From Chloroflexota bacterium (lineage in GTDB: Bacteria; Chloroflexota; Ktedonobacteria; Ktedonobacterales; Ktedonobacteraceae): a DNA stretch of 36,462 nt. A model generated the notes under the pieces. That model saw nothing but the letters and a program-made list of their open reading frames with translations. It ran no database searches and was not told where the DNA came from. Where the stretch lies: NCBI GenBank assembly GCA_005879655.1, contig VBJK01000062.1, forward strand, positions 19,532-55,993, read 5' to 3'. Below, one piece after another: positions 34,581-36,462 of this stretch (position 1 is the stretch's first letter; every line of letters starts with the position of its first letter). The position numbers and the translations under genes are program-made.

Positions 34581-35044
34581 GTGTTAATCCTCTTACTTTC
34601 TGTAGCCTGGATATACTTGTGAGACAAACAGTAAGTGACTTTGACGACTCTGCCTTTTTTGCAGTGGCTTAAATATTTCAGGCGATCTAGTGACTTATTC
34701 GCTTTTTTCTTATGATAACATATTGTACACCTTTGTGTATGCTCGTAGCTTATCACTTTTAAAAATTTATGATGCGCCAGAAAAATATGTCACAGTTTTG
34801 GCATTTTGGGGGGGAATTTTTTCCTATTGACTTTTTGTGTTTCAGCTCTATGCGAGAAAAAACTGTTGTTGCTCTCTTTGATTCTAATGTGTTATGCGAC
34901 CCTGTACACCTTGGGAGATGGGGATGATAAGAGCATTGACATGCCCGTCAAGTTAACATAAACTAAGTGCAATCAGATATGTCCAGATCGGTACTAACAT
35001 GCGATCATTGCATTACTGTTTCTTTTTGCTGAGAGAGTTACCAT
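34581..35044 (+). promoter_or_regulatory. Upstream region and promoter of the kinase gene
   Basis: A promoter for the kinase reads TTGACA (34936-34941), a 17-base spacer and TAAACT (34959-34964). The -35 box is part of the dyad TTGAC-ATGCCC-GTCAA (34936-34951), a possible operator. The rest of the gap is AT-rich and has no gene I can support. Confidence 0.5.
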
Positions 35045-36462
35045 ATGCCGCGTTGCCCAAATCCGCGCTGTCAAGCCGATTATCCACCAGGAACTATTCA
35101 GTGCACGAAGCCATTCTGCCGCTGTCTCTTGCCAGAAGCTTTGGTCGCCGGGCGTTATCGTATTGAGACGCTGATCGGTATCGGCGGCATGGGAGCCGTC
35201 TATCGGGCCAGTGACACATTCGAGATGAAGCAGGTGGCACTGAAGATTCTTTCACTGATTCATAGCACGATGGATATGCCAACGGCAGTCGAGCGCTTCC
35301 GCCGTGAGGCACGCTACGTGCACCAGTTACGCCATCCCAATATTGTGCCCGTGATGAACTTTGGTCAGGATGGGGATCTCCTTTATCTAGAGATGCCGCT
35401 AGTGACGGGTGGCACGTTGAAGGCGCTACTGAAATCTGAACAACCATTGCCTACTCAGCAGGCCATGGGCTATGTCAGGGACCTGGCAGCAGCCATTGAC
35501 GCGGTGCACAGTCATCCTCAACAGATTGTCCACCGCGATATCAAACCATCCAATTTACTCATTCATCAGGATGATGGTCGGCTAGTGTTGGCCGATTTTG
35601 GCATTGCTCGTGCGATGCAACAGGAGAAGGCTTTAACGCAGCGCGGTTGGGCCTTGGGAACCAAGCACTATGTCGCCCCAGAACAAGCACAGGGTAATGC
35701 ACAACCGAGTAGCGATATCTACTCAATGGGGGTAGTCGTCTATCAGATGTTCACCGGTCTGCTCCCTTTTCAGGCCCTCATCAGAAATCATATCGCAGAG
35801 TTGCCTGTCCCCAGTCAGCTGATCCATGTATTGCCACCAACCGTAGACCCGGTGATTATGCGCGCTATGGAGGTAGATCCGGCTAAGCGCTATCAGTCCG
35901 CAGGGGAATTTGCCAAAGCGCTGGGAGATGCACTATCCGAAGAGGCATTATTTTCCGCTCCCACCATTACCTCTTCTGTGAAGGTGGCGACCAGCAGTTC
36001 CAATATCGTCGTACGTACGGCCACGCCAGAGAATCCTTGTGGGAATTGTGGACGCGAGAATCGTAGCAGTTCGCGTTTCTGTCGCCATTGTGGTCAAAGC
36101 CTAGACAAGACATCACCAGTCGTTACTGATAGCTGTCAGGTTGGTTATATCAGCGATATCGGTCTCCAGGCTAAGGAGAATGAAGATATGTTGCTGGTCA
36201 TTCAAGGACTCTGTATCAGCTTGAACCAGCCACCACATCCTTTTGGTCTTTTTGCTATCGCTGATGGTCTGCGTGGACCACAGGGAAAGTCAGCCGGAGG
36301 ACACGAGGCCAGTCGTCTGGCTGTGGAGACGGTCGCGGATATCGTAGTACCGCAGCTGGTAGGGACGGCGCGCTCACATTCCTTGCATACACCAAGCGTC
36401 GTTGCATCAATACTTGGAGGAGAGAGTAGCGTGTTACGCACTAATCGTCCGCCGGAAACTAT
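35045..36462 (+). CDS. Ser/Thr protein kinase fused to a PP2C-like phosphatase domain (partial)
   Basis: Open from ATG 35045 to the window edge (472 codons, no stop). An N-terminal Cys cluster (CPNPRCQADY ... FCRC) looks like a zinc ribbon. The Hanks-type kinase follows: G-loop GIGGMGAVY (from G45), ATP-anchoring K67 (VALK), catalytic HRDIKPSN (D165), DFG (D184) and APEQ. A second zinc ribbon has C332, C335, C346 and C349. A PP2C-like domain starts near 365 (GYISDIGLQAKENEDMLLVI, then LFAIADGLRG). The usual DGMGGH metal-binding motif is altered to DGLRG followed by an insertion and SAGGH. One chain would carry opposing activities. No membrane helix is seen in the visible part; the C-terminus is outside the window. 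Confidence 0.88.
   Translation, partial: MPRCPNPRCQADYPPGTIQCTKPFCRCLLPEALVAGRYRIETLIGIGGMGAVYRASDTFEMKQVALKILSLIHSTMDMPTAVERFRREARYVHQLRHPNIVPVMNFGQDGDLLYLEMPLVTGGTLKALLKSEQPLPTQQAMGYVRDLAAAIDAVHSHPQQIVHRDIKPSNLLIHQDDGRLVLADFGIARAMQQEKALTQRGWALGTKHYVAPEQAQGNAQPSSDIYSMGVVVYQMFTGLLPFQALIRNHIAELPVPSQLIHVLPPTVDPVIMRAMEVDPAKRYQSAGEFAKALGDALSEEALFSAPTITSSVKVATSSSNIVVRTATPENPCGNCGRENRSSSRFCRHCGQSLDKTSPVVTDSCQVGYISDIGLQAKENEDMLLVIQGLCISLNQPPHPFGLFAIADGLRGPQGKSAGGHEASRLAVETVADIVVPQLVGTARSHSLHTPSVVASILGGESSVLRTNRPPET

Overview
The window looks like chromosomal DNA of a filamentous, soil-type Chloroflexota, most probably class Ktedonobacteria. This is an inference from gene content: a CDC48-type double AAA+ ATPase, a Ser/Thr kinase with zinc ribbons joined to a PP2C-like domain, a DUF4388/PATAN-like protein, response-regulator-free sensor kinases, mersacidin-type lanthipeptide leaders, and long intergenic hairpins. 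There is no rRNA or marker gene to prove it. Housekeeping-type genes alternate with decayed or mobile-looking stretches.

Layout. 1-4500: the 3' end of a gene, an orphan HicB with a truncated HicA, a membrane protein, a frameshifted gene of unknown function, and a MASE1 sensor kinase. 4900-10900: a DUF4388-like protein, then a three-gene membrane-anchored formate dehydrogenase operon. Its catalytic gene is interrupted by an in-frame UGA that should be read as selenocysteine, with a textbook bacterial SECIS hairpin right after it. 11200-15800: a TerC family protein, a DedA family protein and a CDC48-like ATPase, ending in a 41-bp perfect hairpin. 16000-20700: a small protein plus GAF/PAS histidine kinase operon, a small membrane protein, tRNA-Val(CAC), a second small membrane protein behind a set of TGCGCAA palindromes, a triple-hairpin repeat and an excisionase-like HTH protein. 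20845-30214: a minus-strand class II lanthipeptide locus. 30563-32105: an acyl-CoA synthetase inactivated by internal deletion. 32205-34600: a polytopic membrane protein, a Phd/RelE toxin-antitoxin pair with its own promoter/operator, and a small CxxC protein. 35045 to the end: a kinase-phosphatase fusion that runs off the window.

The most notable system is the lanthipeptide locus. In transcription order it reads: a short membrane-fusion-like protein, a C39 peptidase/ABC exporter (LanT), precursor A5, a fossil of a duplicated lanM/lanT junction, precursors A4, A3, A2 and A1, then LanM. All five precursors have a mersacidin-like leader ending in a QGG/QGS site. The segment after the cleavage site has two parts: an acidic, Cys-dense stretch (ECCEREE-like, or a CxxC ladder in A3), then a conserved TN-x-T ... 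C-x-S-F-x-G-x-C block. Three precursors are followed by copies of one ~90-bp element containing a 17-bp hairpin. Two carry near-identical promoters with ~170-nt leaders. The locus appears to have grown by repeated segmental duplication. The bipartite product region is the best candidate here for undescribed chemistry.

Not found in the window: the selenocysteine machinery (selA, selB, selC, selD), a lanthipeptide immunity transporter, a second leader protease, rRNA, CRISPR arrays or an intact insertion sequence.
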